64,000 bases of DNA from Hyphomonadaceae bacterium (GCA_947474455.1 CANJIL010000008.1:25587-89586); one strand, 5' to 3'. Positions 29,889 to 39,620 are shown, counted from the stretch's first letter. The notes: a model not told the origin generated them from the letters alone. Made by a program: numbers and translations.

Positions 29889-29916
29889 TATATCGGGAGA
29901 CGCCCCCTTGGCAATG
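29889..29916 (-). promoter_or_regulatory. sigma-70-type promoter of yajC-secD
   Basis: Minus strand -35 box TTGCCA (29916-29911), 16 nt spacer, -10 box TATAGT (29894-29889), about 60 nt upstream of the yajC start codon. Confidence 0.75.
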
Positions 29917-29979
29917 CACGGATATCCGGGGTCAATTCGTCTCTGGCGGGCGGTCGGTCCGAAGCGGCTGTACGAACGA

Positions 29980-31281
29980 TTACCCCCGCAGCGGCGGCAG
30001 ATGCCGCGTCGGATCGACCGGCTCCTTGCCCTTGCGCAGCTCGAAATGCACCTGCGTCGAACTGGCGTTTCCGGTCTGGCCTGCCGTCGCGATTGGTTGA
30101 CCCTGCTTCACAAGGTCGCCCTCTTTCACGCGCATAGCATCGGAATGGGCGTAGGCCGTGACCCAGCCGCCGGGGTGGCGGATCAGGATCAGATTGCCGA
30201 ACCCGGCAAGCTCGCTGCCCGCATAAACCACTTCTCCGCCCGCAGCCGCGCGCACTTCCGCGCCCGGCGTCGCTGAGATATTGACCCCGTCATTGCGAAT
30301 CCCGTCAGCGGCCTGCCCGAAGCCCTTCAGTACATTCCCGGAAATCGGCCAGATGAAATCGTGCGCCGCCGATGAAACCGGAGGCGTCGATTTCTGAGAC
30401 GCCGGAGCCGAAACCGGCAGCGCCGGCGACGGCGCGGAGACTATCGCGGGCGGCTTGGACGCCGCCTTCACCGCAGCGACGGCGACATCGCCCGTCAGCG
30501 AGATCGGCTTGTCGTCCGCAGGATTCGCGGCCGTCGCCTTCGCCATTGGAGCTTTCGCAACTGGCGTCCTGGCGCCCGGCGGCGCAAGCGCGGCCGTCGC
30601 CTTCGCCACCACGACAGGCGCCGCCTGCGGAGACGTCACCAGCTCCCGCAATTGCTCCCGCGCAAGCGGTGGCAACAGCAACTCATCACCCGGCCAGATC
30701 GCCCACGGCCGCGACATGCTGTTGAGAAGCGCGAGCGAGCGCGTATCCACATTGTAGCGGCGCGAAACCGAATAAAGCGTCTCGCCCTTCTCCACGACGT
30801 GCACATTCGGCGGCGGCAGATAGACCAGGTCGCCGCGATCGAGCGCATAAGGCGGCTCCAGCGCATTGGTCTCGATCAGCGCTCGCAGGTTGACCGAATA
30901 CTTACGCGAAAGATCGTACAGCGTATCCCCGGCTTGAACTTCGATTGCCCGCGCCGCCGGATTGTCATGCGCCTGCCGCATCGCCCCGCCGGGACGCGAC
31001 CCCGCCAGCGGCGTCAGGCTTTTCGCTTCCTCGACGGCGCTGGTCGCAGTCGGCGACAGGCCGACATCAACCACGCGCGGAACAGGCTCAGGGTTCACCG
31101 ACGGTGCAATGGCCGGCGCAACAGGCGCAGATGCCACTGCTGCGGGCGCTGCCTTGCCCCGCGGCGCGCCGCCGCGAAAATCAATCGGCGCGGGACCAAG
31201 GGATTCCGGGTTCGACGCACACGCCGTCAGCCCCGCCGCAGCGGAGGCCAGCAGACAGGCGCGCAGGGCAAGATTTTTCAC
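29980..31281 (-). CDS. nlpD: LysM and LytM-domain lipoprotein, NlpD/EnvC-like
   Basis: This is probably an outer-membrane lipoprotein that activates cell-wall amidases at division. The 433-residue product has a lipoprotein signal (lipobox LTAC, Cys21), a Pro/Ala linker and two tandem LysM domains (about residues 115-215: VQAGDTLYDLSRKYSVN and VEKGETLYSVSRRYNVD). After another linker comes an M23/LytM domain (about 315-430). The first metal site reads NDGVN instead of the usual HxGxD, while YAHSD and VHFEL are kept. It is therefore probably catalytically inactive, like NlpD and EnvC activators. Downstream of pcm in the usual surE-pcm-nlpD order. Confidence 0.9.
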   Translation of the reverse strand: MKNLALRACLLASAAAGLTACASNPESLGPAPIDFRGGAPRGKAAPAAVASAPVAPAIAPSVNPEPVPRVVDVGLSPTATSAVEEAKSLTPLAGSRPGGAMRQAHDNPAARAIEVQAGDTLYDLSRKYSVNLRALIETNALEPPYALDRGDLVYLPPPNVHVVEKGETLYSVSRRYNVDTRSLALLNSMSRPWAIWPGDELLLPPLAREQLRELVTSPQAAPVVVAKATAALAPPGARTPVAKAPMAKATAANPADDKPISLTGDVAVAAVKAASKPPAIVSAPSPALPVSAPASQKSTPPVSSAAHDFIWPISGNVLKGFGQAADGIRNDGVNISATPGAEVRAAAGGEVVYAGSELAGFGNLILIRHPGGWVTAYAHSDAMRVKEGDLVKQGQPIATAGQTGNASSTQVHFELRKGKEPVDPTRHLPPLRG

Positions 31282-31337
31282 CTGAAAAAGTCTCCGGTCA
31301 TCCGGGCGGAGAGTGCCCCGATCATGCTTACCGGAAG

Positions 31338-31988
31338 CTAAAGTTCGCGCGCCACGCCTGGTTGCAGTGCGCCAAACCTGCCTTTTTGCACCAGTGTTTC
31401 GCTAAAGCCGCCATCCGCTAGCTTCTCCAGCCGCACGATCAGCCCCTCCCCGTCCCGCTCAACCGGCAGTACGGCCACACCCCCAACAGCCAGCTGCCGC
31501 ACGATCTCCCCCGGCAAGACTGGAACCGACCCCATCAGCAGCACCCGGTCGAACAGCGTCGCCTCCGGCCACCCCGCCAGTCCGTCCGCCAGCCGCAGCT
31601 CCACCCGCGACGACACGCCCAAGAGATCCAGCGTTGATCGCGCCCGGTCGACCAGCGTGCGATACCGGTCGATCGAACAGACCCGCCGCGCCAGCCGGCT
31701 CAGCACGGCCGCCACATAGCCCGACCCGCTGCCCACCTCGAGCACCGTATGCTCCCGCTGCAGCCCGAGCGCCTGCAGCATCACGCCCACCGTCACCGGC
31801 CGCGTCATCGTCTGCCCACAATCGATCGGCAGCTCTACATTCTCCCACGCATGCTCAGCGAACGGCCGCGGCACGAACACCTCGCGCGGCGTCTTCTCCA
31901 GCGCCTCGGTGAGGCGATGGTCCGTGACGCCCGACTGGCGCAGCGCCAGCACCAGCCGAGCCGCCTGAAAGCGCGGGTCGTCGGTCAT
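31338..31988 (-). CDS. pcm: protein-L-isoaspartate O-methyltransferase
   Basis: This enzyme repairs isoaspartyl residues in aged proteins using S-adenosylmethionine. The 216-residue protein has the family start RLVLALRQSGVTDHRLTEALEKTPRE, the segment CGQTMTRPVTVGVMLQAL and the SAM-binding motif I VLEVGSGSGYVAAVLSRLA. It overlaps surE by 4 nt, the usual stress-survival pair. A more divergent paralogue lies at 62583-63218. Confidence 0.95.
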   Translation of the reverse strand: MTDDPRFQAARLVLALRQSGVTDHRLTEALEKTPREVFVPRPFAEHAWENVELPIDCGQTMTRPVTVGVMLQALGLQREHTVLEVGSGSGYVAAVLSRLARRVCSIDRYRTLVDRARSTLDLLGVSSRVELRLADGLAGWPEATLFDRVLLMGSVPVLPGEIVRQLAVGGVAVLPVERDGEGLIVRLEKLADGGFSETLVQKGRFGALQPGVAREL

Positions 31989-32758
31989 TCCTCCGTCACC
32001 CTGAACGCCTTCGCCAGCTCCGTGCGATAGGCATGATGCGTCATGTCGATATGCAGCGGCGTCACCGAAACGCGGCCCTCATAGACCGCGCGCAGATCCG
32101 TTCCCTCCGGCGGCTTCGACGGTTTCGCCGTATACCCGATCCAGTAGTAGTCTGCGCCGCGCAAGTCCGTCCGCTTCTCCAGCGTCGACACCGCTTCGTC
32201 GCGAAAACCCTGGCTAGTTACCTCGACGCCGCCTACATCGCCCGGCAGCCGGTCTGGAAAGTTCACGTTCATCACGCAGTTCCGCGGCCATCCGCTTTTC
32301 AGCAAAGCCTTCAGCACACGCGGCCCCCACAGCCTGCCCGTCTCCCACGGCACAGGCTCGCCGCGCCGGTAGTTCCGCGCCTGGCTGAAAGCGATCGACG
32401 GAATCCCGAGATGCATCCCCTCGATCGCCGCCGCCACCGTGCCCGACTGGCTGGTATCCTCCGCGATATTCTGCCCGCGATTGACGCCGGACAGGATCAG
32501 GTCCGGCGGACTGTCCGCGAGAATGTCCTTCACCGCCAGCAGCACTGCATCCGCCGGCGTCCCCTGCACCGCATAGCGTTTCGGACTTTCCTCCCGCACC
32601 CGCACCGGCGCGTTCAGCGTCACCGCCCGCGCCTTGCCCGACTGCTCCTCATGCGGCGCCACGATCCAGATGTCGGCGGACACCGATCGCGCAATCTCCT
32701 CCAGCACCGTCAGCCCCGGTGCAAAAACACCATCATCATTGGTAAGCAGAATGCGCAT
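31985..32758 (-). CDS. surE: 5'/3'-nucleotidase SurE
   Basis: SurE is a metal-dependent nucleotidase that acts on nucleoside monophosphates and is linked to stationary-phase survival. The 257-residue protein has the N-terminal metal site MRILLTNDDGVFAPG, the second ligand region SGVNRGQNIAEDTSQSGTVAAA and VNFPD further on. Normal length and normal order before pcm. Confidence 0.97.
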   Translation of the reverse strand: MRILLTNDDGVFAPGLTVLEEIARSVSADIWIVAPHEEQSGKARAVTLNAPVRVREESPKRYAVQGTPADAVLLAVKDILADSPPDLILSGVNRGQNIAEDTSQSGTVAAAIEGMHLGIPSIAFSQARNYRRGEPVPWETGRLWGPRVLKALLKSGWPRNCVMNVNFPDRLPGDVGGVEVTSQGFRDEAVSTLEKRTDLRGADYYWIGYTAKPSKPPEGTDLRAVYEGRVSVTPLHIDMTHHAYRTELAKAFRVTEE

Positions 32759-32799
32759 GCGCCCTGCCTCTACTGATCAGGCGGCAGAGTCAAATCTGC

Positions 32800-33348
32800 T
32801 CATGCGATATGCACGCGCTCGAGGATCGTGAATGGTGGGATCTCGTCGTCGAAGCCCATCTCGTCGTGACGGAACCCCGTGATGTCCTCCGCCAGGTTCA
32901 GGGGAATATCGAACGCCGCGTTGAACTCCGCGCCGGTCGCATCCGCCTCCGCCTGCACCGCCATCAGCTCCTCGCTGATAGGCCCGAACGCCTCGGGAAG
33001 CTGGCCGTCCACGCCAAGGTTCCGCTCCGCCGCCGACCCGTCATGGAAGACCGACCACATCTGCTTGCCGTCCTTCCACTCCATGGCGAGGCTTGTTGAG
33101 GTTTCCTCGTGCACGATGGCGCCCACCAGCCGCGCCCCAACTGACCACCCCGCCAACTTCGCGGGCTCCAGCAGAGCCAGCTGTTCCGTCACCACGACAT
33201 ACCAGCCCCCCGGCAGCTCGCCGCCTGTATGCTCCGCCTCGAAATACGTATCCGCCTCACCCGTATCGACAAACCCCACACGCTCCAGCAGTTCTTCAGG
33301 CTCAATGCCCTGAACCGCGAACCACGCGAGCGAAATGCCGGAGGTCAT
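32800..33348 (-). CDS. hypothetical protein between surE and serS
   Basis: A 182-residue acidic, soluble protein without signal peptide or membrane segment. Visible features are [25 protein letters not shown] at the start, a central [19 protein letters not shown] and [20 protein letters not shown], and an end with [12 protein letters not shown] do not recognise a named family. It overlaps the serS stop by 4 nt, so it is translated in the same operon, and its codon pattern matches its neighbours. Confidence 0.8.
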   Translation of the reverse strand: MTSGISLAWFAVQGIEPEELLERVGFVDTGEADTYFEAEHTGGELPGGWYVVVTEQLALLEPAKLAGWSVGARLVGAIVHEETSTSLAMEWKDGKQMWSVFHDGSAAERNLGVDGQLPEAFGPISEELMAVQAEADATGAEFNAAFDIPLNLAEDITGFRHDEMGFDDEIPPFTILERVHIA

Positions 33349-34841
33349 CCAATAACCTCCAGGCCGCCCATGTAGGGGACCAGCGCCTTCGGCACGCGGA
33401 TGCGCCCGTCCGCCTCCTGGTAATTCTCCAGCACAGCCACCAGCGTCCGCCCCACCGCGAGCCCCGATCCGTTCAGCGTATGCACGAATTCAGGCTTCGG
33501 TTTGGGATTGTCCCCGCTCGGAGCCTCGCGATAGCGCGCATCCATCCGCCGCGCCTGGAAATCCCCGCAATTCGAGCACGAGGAAATTTCCCGATAAGTG
33601 TTCTGCGACGGCAGCCACACTTCGAGATCGTAGGTCTTGCGCGCCCCAAACCCCATATCGCCCGCGCACAGCAGCATGGTGCGATACGGCAGCTCCAGCC
33701 GCTCGAGAATCCCCTCCGCACACCGCGTCATCCGCTCCAGCTCGGCATCGCTGTCTTCCGGCTTCACAATGGACACCAGCTCCACCTTGATGAACTGGTG
33801 CTGACGGATCATGCCTTTGGTGTCACGCCCTGCGCTACCGGCTTCCGATCGAAAGCAGGGTGTTGCCGCAGTCATACGCATCGGCAACGTGGACAAGTCG
33901 AAGATTTGATCACGCACGATATTGGTGAGCGACACCTCAGCTGTGGGAATGAGATAACGTGTCGATTCCAAACTCGGCCGCATAGCGTCCTTGAGTCCAC
34001 CCGACCCAATCGAGTTGCCCGTAAGGAACATGCGCCGGCCGCCTTGCTTATGCGAGCCTTCTAACTCCACGGCTCGAGGGCCTTTGAATATGACTTCAAC
34101 TACTCCCGGCTGGCCTTCAACCGCGACGACGTCGAATTCGTCATCGGAGAGTTGGTCGTCAGTCTTTGCGACAAAAAGATCCTGCGCAAATTTGGGAAGC
34201 TGGCCTGTGCCGTACATTGCATATGGTCGAACCATTAGAGGAACCGCCGTTTCCGAATATCCATTCTCCCCCGTCTGCACATCGAGCATGAACGCCGCGA
34301 GCGCTCGCTCCAGACGTGCAAGCGGCCCCCTCAGCACCACGAAACGCGCGCCGCTCATCCGGGCCGCCGCTTCGAAGTCCATCATCTTCAGGCCTTCGCC
34401 GAGATCGGCGTGATCCTTCGGCGTGAAGGGGAACTGTCGCGGCGCGCCCACCGTACGCATCACCTTGTTGCCATGCTCGTCCGCGCCATCCGGCACATCG
34501 TCAAGCGGCAGGTTCGGCAACCGCGCCAGCAGATCGTCCCGCCTGGCGATCGCTTCCCCCTCCAGCCGACCCGCCTCCTCGATGGTCGTCTTGGCCTGCG
34601 CCACATCCGCCATCAGCTGCGCCGCCAGCGCCTCGTCCTTCGACGCCTTCGCCTTGCCGATCTCCTTCGACTTCGCATTGCGCGCCGCCTCGGCCTGCTC
34701 CTTGGCGAGAATTTGCTTCCGCACCTCCGCATCGAGCGCGAGGATCTCCTTCACCGTCGCCGCGCCATCCACTGACGGCCGCCGCGACCACGCCTTCGCG
34801 TAGGTCTCAGGCGTCTCGCGAATGGCGCGTATATCGTGCAT
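33345..34841 (-). CDS. serS: seryl-tRNA synthetase with an unusual insertion
   Basis: This class II synthetase charges tRNA-Ser. The 498-residue protein has the N-terminal coiled-coil arm (about residues 30-105), motif 2 region [22 protein letters not shown] and motif 3 region [22 protein letters not shown]. The family is usually about 420-430 residues. The excess is mainly a block at about residues 224-294 between [12 protein letters not shown] and YLIPTAEV, where most homologues have a handful of residues. This stretch and its flanks also have a clearly lower GC content. The catalytic motifs are intact, so the enzyme is probably active. Confidence 0.95.
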   Translation of the reverse strand: MHDIRAIRETPETYAKAWSRRPSVDGAATVKEILALDAEVRKQILAKEQAEAARNAKSKEIGKAKASKDEALAAQLMADVAQAKTTIEEAGRLEGEAIARRDDLLARLPNLPLDDVPDGADEHGNKVMRTVGAPRQFPFTPKDHADLGEGLKMMDFEAAARMSGARFVVLRGPLARLERALAAFMLDVQTGENGYSETAVPLMVRPYAMYGTGQLPKFAQDLFVAKTDDQLSDDEFDVVAVEGQPGVVEVIFKGPRAVELEGSHKQGGRRMFLTGNSIGSGGLKDAMRPSLESTRYLIPTAEVSLTNIVRDQIFDLSTLPMRMTAATPCFRSEAGSAGRDTKGMIRQHQFIKVELVSIVKPEDSDAELERMTRCAEGILERLELPYRTMLLCAGDMGFGARKTYDLEVWLPSQNTYREISSCSNCGDFQARRMDARYREAPSGDNPKPKPEFVHTLNGSGLAVGRTLVAVLENYQEADGRIRVPKALVPYMGGLEVIG

Positions 34842-34944
34842 GTCAGGCCCTCGGGTTTCCCGTGCGGTCTAGCCTGATGCGCCCCCGCCGCGCAATTCCA
34901 ACGGGCGGACTGTCACGGTTTTGCGACGGCCGCCTGCGGCAGCG

Positions 34945-35874
34945 TCATTCCCCGGCCGGCAACGTCCCCACGGGGGGCGCCGCGACGGCCGCAGCGGCCC
35001 GGCGCTTCGCTTCTTCCGCTGCTTCGCGCCGGGCTTCTTCTTCCTCGCGCTTGGCCTCGGCCGCCTCACGACGCTTGCGCCCGGCCTCGATCCCGGCGGC
35101 CGACCAGATGCCGCTCTCGTATAGGATCGCCAGCGGCACCGACAGCAGCAGCCAGCTGAACGGGTCGGGCGGCGTCATGATCATCGCGACGATCACGATG
35201 GCGCAGAATGCGAACTTCCGCCCCTTGCGCAGCGAACTCGCAGAAACCACGCCGGCCCGCGCCAGCAGCGACAGCACGATCGGCAACTGGAATGCAAACC
35301 CGAAACAGGTCAGGAGCGAGATCGAAAGGTCATAGTATTCTTTGACCTTCGGAAGGTAGACCACCTTCACATTGTTGCCCTGCAGCTCCTGGCTGAACGA
35401 GAGGTCCATGAACACTGGCAGCACGTAGAAATAGACCATCGCCCCGCCTGCCGCGAACAGCACCGGCATCACGAACAGGAACGGCATCACCGCCGAGCGT
35501 TCGTTCTTGTAGAGGCCGGGGGCGACGAACCCGTAGATCTGGTACGCCACATACGGAAAGCCGACCGCCAGCGCGATGACGAAGCAGAGCTTCAGCTTCA
35601 CGAACACCATTTCGAGCGGCGCGTTGGTGATCGCCTCGAACGGCTGGTCCGGCGGGCGGCCGGCCCGGATGGCCGCATCATGCAGGGGCGACAGCAGGAT
35701 CTTCAACCCGTCATCGGCAATGAACCACGCGAACAGGAACAGCAGCCCCACCGCGATGAAGATGCGCATCAGCCGGGTGCGTAGCTCGACCAGATGGTCC
35801 ATCAGCGGCGCCCGGCTCGCCTCGACCTCATCGACCGGCGGCGTCGTGCTGGCAGTGGCGGGCTTGTTGGCCAT
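34945..35874 (-). CDS. tatC: Sec-independent protein translocase TatC
   Basis: TatC is the six-helix membrane receptor for twin-arginine signal peptides. The 309-residue product has the N-terminal MDHLVELRTRLMRIFIAVG motif, the conserved FxKLKL...FPYVAYQIYGFVAPGLYKNER cytoplasmic loop and the region FAFQLPIVLSLLARAG. A charged Ala/Glu/Lys coiled tail of about 45 residues follows the last helix. It overlaps tatB by one base. Confidence 0.97.
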   Translation of the reverse strand: MANKPATASTTPPVDEVEASRAPLMDHLVELRTRLMRIFIAVGLLFLFAWFIADDGLKILLSPLHDAAIRAGRPPDQPFEAITNAPLEMVFVKLKLCFVIALAVGFPYVAYQIYGFVAPGLYKNERSAVMPFLFVMPVLFAAGGAMVYFYVLPVFMDLSFSQELQGNNVKVVYLPKVKEYYDLSISLLTCFGFAFQLPIVLSLLARAGVVSASSLRKGRKFAFCAIVIVAMIMTPPDPFSWLLLSVPLAILYESGIWSAAGIEAGRKRREAAEAKREEEEARREAAEEAKRRAAAAVAAPPVGTLPAGE

Positions 35875-36464
35875 CAGGCAGGCGTATCCTGCTTCACCGG
35901 CGCCAGTCGAACATCTTCGTCCGGCACGATATGCACGCCAAGAATCGACGCATCATAGGGCGCGGCTTCGACATGGCCGTTCAAGCCATGCCCATTTGCG
36001 CCGTTCACGGCCTCCGGTTCAGGGAGCCCGCCGCCAATGCTGTGAGCTTCTCCGGTGTCGTAGCCCGGATGATCCGGAGACAGGCCGGAATAGGACGGGA
36101 TCGCCGGGGTTGCCGCAGCTGCAGCGGCTGCGCTCGCCGCAGCTGGGTGGGTTGGCGCCGGAACCGGCGCCATGGCGGCGTTCACATCCTTCTCGATGTC
36201 GAGCCGATCTTCCTCAAACTCACGCTTCAGGTCATCGAGCCCGGTATGCGCCTTGAGGTTCGCCACCTCTTTGCGCAGCTCCTCAAGCTCGGCCTGCCGG
36301 CCAAGCTCGTCGAACCCTTGTTTGAACTCGAAGGCCATGGATCGCATTTTGCCGGTGAAGCGCCCGAACTTGCGCATCATCAAAGGCAAATCCTTCGGGC
36401 CGATGACAACAATCGCCAGCAGCGCAAAGATCACCATTTCTTCGAAGCCGATGCCAGGCATCAT
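35874..36464 (-). CDS. tatB: Sec-independent protein translocase TatB
   Basis: TatB forms the substrate receptor with TatC. The 196-residue product has the N-terminal transmembrane helix with the typical Glu at position 8 (MMPGIGFEEMVIFALLAIVV), GPKDLPLMMRKFGRF and an amphipathic helix. A long variable Ala/Pro-rich tail (residues 95-196) follows and is poorly conserved in the family. Confidence 0.95.
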   Translation of the reverse strand: MMPGIGFEEMVIFALLAIVVIGPKDLPLMMRKFGRFTGKMRSMAFEFKQGFDELGRQAELEELRKEVANLKAHTGLDDLKREFEEDRLDIEKDVNAAMAPVPAPTHPAAASAAAAAAATPAIPSYSGLSPDHPGYDTGEAHSIGGGLPEPEAVNGANGHGLNGHVEAAPYDASILGVHIVPDEDVRLAPVKQDTPA

Positions 36465-36529
36465 GGCCAGGACGCTCCTTTACGGAGACGAGGGGAAAAC
36501 CAGGCCTGCCGTCCCCGCAGGCGAACCGG

Positions 36530-36760
36530 TCAGACCTTCGCCTTGTCCTTCTCGGGCGTCACATTGATCGGCTCGTTGACCAGCGCGCCGGACGTGGTCT
36601 GGCTCGTGTCGACTTCGCCTTCCTTCAGCCCCTTGCGGAAGCTTTTGATGCCCTTGGCCATATCGCCCATCATCGCTGAAATCTTTCCGCGGCCGCCGAA
36701 AACCAGCAGCAGGATTGCGAGGATAATGATGATCTCGAGCGGACCGAGACGTGAAAACAT
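36530..36760 (-). CDS. tatA: Sec-independent protein translocase TatA
   Basis: TatA is the pore-forming or membrane-thinning component of the Tat system. The 76-residue product has a short N-terminal transmembrane helix (LGPLEIIIILAILLLVFGG), a hinge, the amphipathic helix ISAMMGDMAKGIKSFRKGLKE and a charged tail. First gene of tatABC, with normal length. Confidence 0.96.
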   Translation of the reverse strand: MFSRLGPLEIIIILAILLLVFGGRGKISAMMGDMAKGIKSFRKGLKEGEVDTSQTTSGALVNEPINVTPEKDKAKV

Positions 36761-36906
36761 ATTCCCTACTCCGGTGCGCCGTTTCCGGCGGATTCAGGGG
36801 GCGCTAGGCCGCCCTGTTGATAGCCCACGTCTGGACAACGTAACCCTTGGGGCAGGACTCTGCAAATGTTGCGCGGCCTGAGCCGGACACGATTGCATTA
36901 ACCAGA

Positions 36907-37704
36907 TCAGCCCCGGTCTTCTGCCCCTTCGAGGAAGTCGGGCTGGAATTCCCGGTCGTCAAGCGGGTCCTCGCCCAGGAGATCGCCTGTTTCGGGGTCT
37001 CGCGGCGGGCCGGCGAACTCGAAATCGCGGGGAATCTCCGCGCTGAGCAGGCCCGCTGCCTTCAGGTCGTCCCGGCCCGGCAGGCTGTCGATGGCGTCGA
37101 GCCCGAAGTGAACGAGGAACGACTCAGTGGTTCCAAATGTCACAGGCCGCCCCGGCGTCCTGCGCCGCCCGCGCGGCCTCACCCAGCCTGCCTCCATCAG
37201 GATGTCCAGCGTGCCGGTCGACACCGCCACCCCCCGCACATCCTCGATCTCCGCCCGGGTCACTGGTTGGCAGTACGCAATAATCGCCAGCGTCTCCAGC
37301 GCCGCACGCGACAGAGGCCGTGGCTGCTCGCGCGTCTCCTCGAACAGGAAGGCGAGATCGGGCGCTGTCTGGAACCGCCACTTGCCGGCCAGCTCCACGA
37401 GCTGCACCCCCTTGGCGGCATACGCCGCTTTCAGCTTCAGCAGCACATCCCCCGACTCAATGCCCGGCGGCAGCGCCTCCGCCAGCATAGTCGCGTCAAT
37501 CGGCTCATCAGACGCGAATAGGATCGCCTCCGCCCGGCGGAGGGCATCAGCCAAACGCTCAGGATCCGGCTTCGCGGGCGCTTCGGGTTTCGGCGCGGAC
37601 GCCTCAACGACCGGAGCCAGCTGCCCTTTGCGCGCCTTCGCCAGCTTGGCGACGGCTTTGCGCATGTCGTCCAGTTCGGGTGGTTTGTCCGCCTCGCCGC
37701 TCAT
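36907..37704 (-). CDS. scpB: segregation and condensation protein ScpB
   Basis: ScpB is the winged-helix partner of ScpA in the SMC condensin. The 265-residue product has the core EAILFASDEPIDATMLAEALP, PLSRAALETLAIIAYCQPVTRAEIEDVRGV and WVRPRGRRRTPGRPVTFGTTE. A charged N-terminal extension of about 60 residues and an acidic C-terminal tail flank it. The start overlaps the scpA stop by 4 nt. Confidence 0.95.
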   Translation of the reverse strand: MSGEADKPPELDDMRKAVAKLAKARKGQLAPVVEASAPKPEAPAKPDPERLADALRRAEAILFASDEPIDATMLAEALPPGIESGDVLLKLKAAYAAKGVQLVELAGKWRFQTAPDLAFLFEETREQPRPLSRAALETLAIIAYCQPVTRAEIEDVRGVAVSTGTLDILMEAGWVRPRGRRRTPGRPVTFGTTESFLVHFGLDAIDSLPGRDDLKAAGLLSAEIPRDFEFAGPPRDPETGDLLGEDPLDDREFQPDFLEGAEDRG

Positions 37705-38522
37705 TCGGCCGCCTTCAATCGTTCGCGCGCCTTGCGCACATAGACGTCGGAGAAGAGCTGGTCCTGCCGCAGCTCGACCGCGTTGTCCTTCGTCAGCTCC
37801 AGCGCCGCGGAGAAAAAGCTGGCGACCTCCGACCGGCGCGGGGCTTCCTTCGATTCCGCGTCATCGGCATGCATCGACTGGATCGAAGCCCACTCCAGCA
37901 GCTCCGGCACAAGCGCCGCCAGATAGCGGCGCGCAGTATCCAGTGGAACCACCGGCTGGCGCTTGATGACATGTGTCCTGAGCTTCACCTTCCGCCCGTT
38001 GATATCGCCAAACGCCTTGAGGATGTCGTGCAGCGTATTGTTCCACAGCGGCTTGCGGACGATCTTCGCAAGCTGCGGATCACCGCGCGGAAACACATCG
38101 CGTCCGTCGATTTGCCCGTCATAGAGGTCGTTCACGGACGTCCGCATTGCGTCGAGCCTGCGAAGGCGGAACGCCAGCCGCCCCGCGATGGCTTCAGGGT
38201 CGATTTCATCCTCGTCCTTCTTCTCGGACGGCAGCAGCAGCTTCGACTTGAGATAGGCCAGCCACGCCGCCATCAGCAGATAGTCGGCCGCGAGATCGAT
38301 CTTCCGCTCCCGCGCCTCCCGGATGTAGGCGAGGTACTGGTCGGCCAGCTTCAGGATGGAGAGCTTCGCAAGATCAACTTTGTGCCGCCGCGCCAGGTCA
38401 AGCAACAGGTGGAGCGGACCCTCATAGCCTTCGAGATCGACGCGGAAGGCATCCTTCGCGTCGGCGGCTTCGGCGGACGCCTGGGCCAGCATGTCCTCAT
38501 CAGGAACGGGCACTACCGTCAT
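37701..38522 (-). CDS. scpA: segregation and condensation protein ScpA
   Basis: ScpA is the kleisin that bridges the SMC heads. The 273-residue product has the conserved FRVDLEGYEGPLHLLLDLARRHKVDLAKLSI at residues 28-58 and the typical LAADYLLMAAWLAYLKSKLLLP. A winged-helix C-terminal part ends near VYVRKARERLKAAE. It overlaps nagZ by 4 nt and scpB by 4 nt. Confidence 0.96.
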   Translation of the reverse strand: MTVVPVPDEDMLAQASAEAADAKDAFRVDLEGYEGPLHLLLDLARRHKVDLAKLSILKLADQYLAYIREARERKIDLAADYLLMAAWLAYLKSKLLLPSEKKDEDEIDPEAIAGRLAFRLRRLDAMRTSVNDLYDGQIDGRDVFPRGDPQLAKIVRKPLWNNTLHDILKAFGDINGRKVKLRTHVIKRQPVVPLDTARRYLAALVPELLEWASIQSMHADDAESKEAPRRSEVASFFSAALELTKDNAVELRQDQLFSDVYVRKARERLKAAE

Positions 38523-39595
38523 GCCGCCGGAGTAGACGACCCCGGCGACCCATACAACAGCTTCTCCAGCCGCGCCCGGCCCTCCGCCTTGTCGAAGGGC
38601 TTCAAATGGCCAGTTGCTGCGTCGGCCGCCTTCGCCCGGCGCAACTGGCCGCCCGAGAGCTGCGGGCAGACCTCCGCAACCTCGCTCATTTCACGCAGTA
38701 CCTGACCCGCATCGCGCAGGATCTTGCCCCACACATCCAGCCCCGAGCAGTGCAGAACCACGTCGCAGCCAGCCTCCAGCGACCGGCTCGCCCGGCTGGC
38801 GAGCGTACCGCCCAGCGCCTTCATCCCGAGATCATCCGTCATCAGGAGACCGTCGAACCCTATCTCCTCGCGGATCACCTCACGGATGATCTTTCGCGAA
38901 TGCGTCGCCGGCGTCGTCTCGTCGTCCAGCGCCGCATAGGCCAGATGGGCCGTCATCCCCATCGTGGCGTGCTTCACCAGCTTAAACGGCGCGATGTCCT
39001 GCTCGACAGCCTCGCGGCTCGCCCGAACCACGGGCAAGCGCTCATGGCTGTCAACCTCCGCGCGGCCGTGTCCCGGCATGTGCTTGATGACGCCCGCCAC
39101 GCCGCCCGCCGCAAGTCCCGCAAGCGCCGCCTGAGCCAGATCGCCGACCTGATCCGCCGTTTCGCCAAGCGCACGGTCCCCGACAATCTTGTGCATCCGC
39201 GGATGAAGCAGATCGACCACGGGCGCGCAGTCCGCGCGGATGCCCATCGGCTCTAGTTCCGCCGCCATCAGCCGGTGATGCAGCCACGCCGCCTCGCGCC
39301 CCAGTTCAGGATCGGCCTTGTAGATGGGCAGATAGGTCAGCGGCGCAGGAAAGTCCGGCCAAACCGGCGGCTTGAGGCGCTTCACGCGCCCGCCTTCCTG
39401 GTCGATGAACACCAGCGTCTCGCGCCCGCTCGCCTGACGGATCTCGTCGGTCAGCGCCGTGACCTGCTCGATCCCCACGCACGAACGGCCCATCAGGATA
39501 ATGCCCCATGGGTTCGCATGGGCCAGCAGCTTCCGCTCCTCGTCGGTGAGCGTCACTCCCGAAACGGAAAGGATGCAGGCTTTCGGCTCAGACAT
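38519..39595 (-). CDS. nagZ: beta-N-acetylhexosaminidase (peptidoglycan recycling)
   Basis: This is a glycoside hydrolase family 3 enzyme that removes GlcNAc from anhydro-muropeptides in the cytoplasm. The 358-residue protein has FIDQEGGRVKRLKPP, the conserved KHMPGHGRAEVDSHERLP loop carrying the His-Asp pair, and TDDLGMKALGG with the nucleophilic Asp. No signal peptide, as expected for NagZ. Length is near the family norm. Confidence 0.96.
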   Translation of the reverse strand: MSEPKACILSVSGVTLTDEERKLLAHANPWGIILMGRSCVGIEQVTALTDEIRQASGRETLVFIDQEGGRVKRLKPPVWPDFPAPLTYLPIYKADPELGREAAWLHHRLMAAELEPMGIRADCAPVVDLLHPRMHKIVGDRALGETADQVGDLAQAALAGLAAGGVAGVIKHMPGHGRAEVDSHERLPVVRASREAVEQDIAPFKLVKHATMGMTAHLAYAALDDETTPATHSRKIIREVIREEIGFDGLLMTDDLGMKALGGTLASRASRSLEAGCDVVLHCSGLDVWGKILRDAGQVLREMSEVAEVCPQLSGGQLRRAKAADAATGHLKPFDKAEGRARLEKLLYGSPGSSTPAA

Positions 39596-39620
39596 CAGGT
39601 GGTCCGGTTATTTCGCAGCG

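Noticed and set aside
28019..30100. Nearly 700-codon plus-strand frame opposite secD and yajC
   Set aside because: Antisense shadow; His/Arg-rich low-quality sequence and no start signal.
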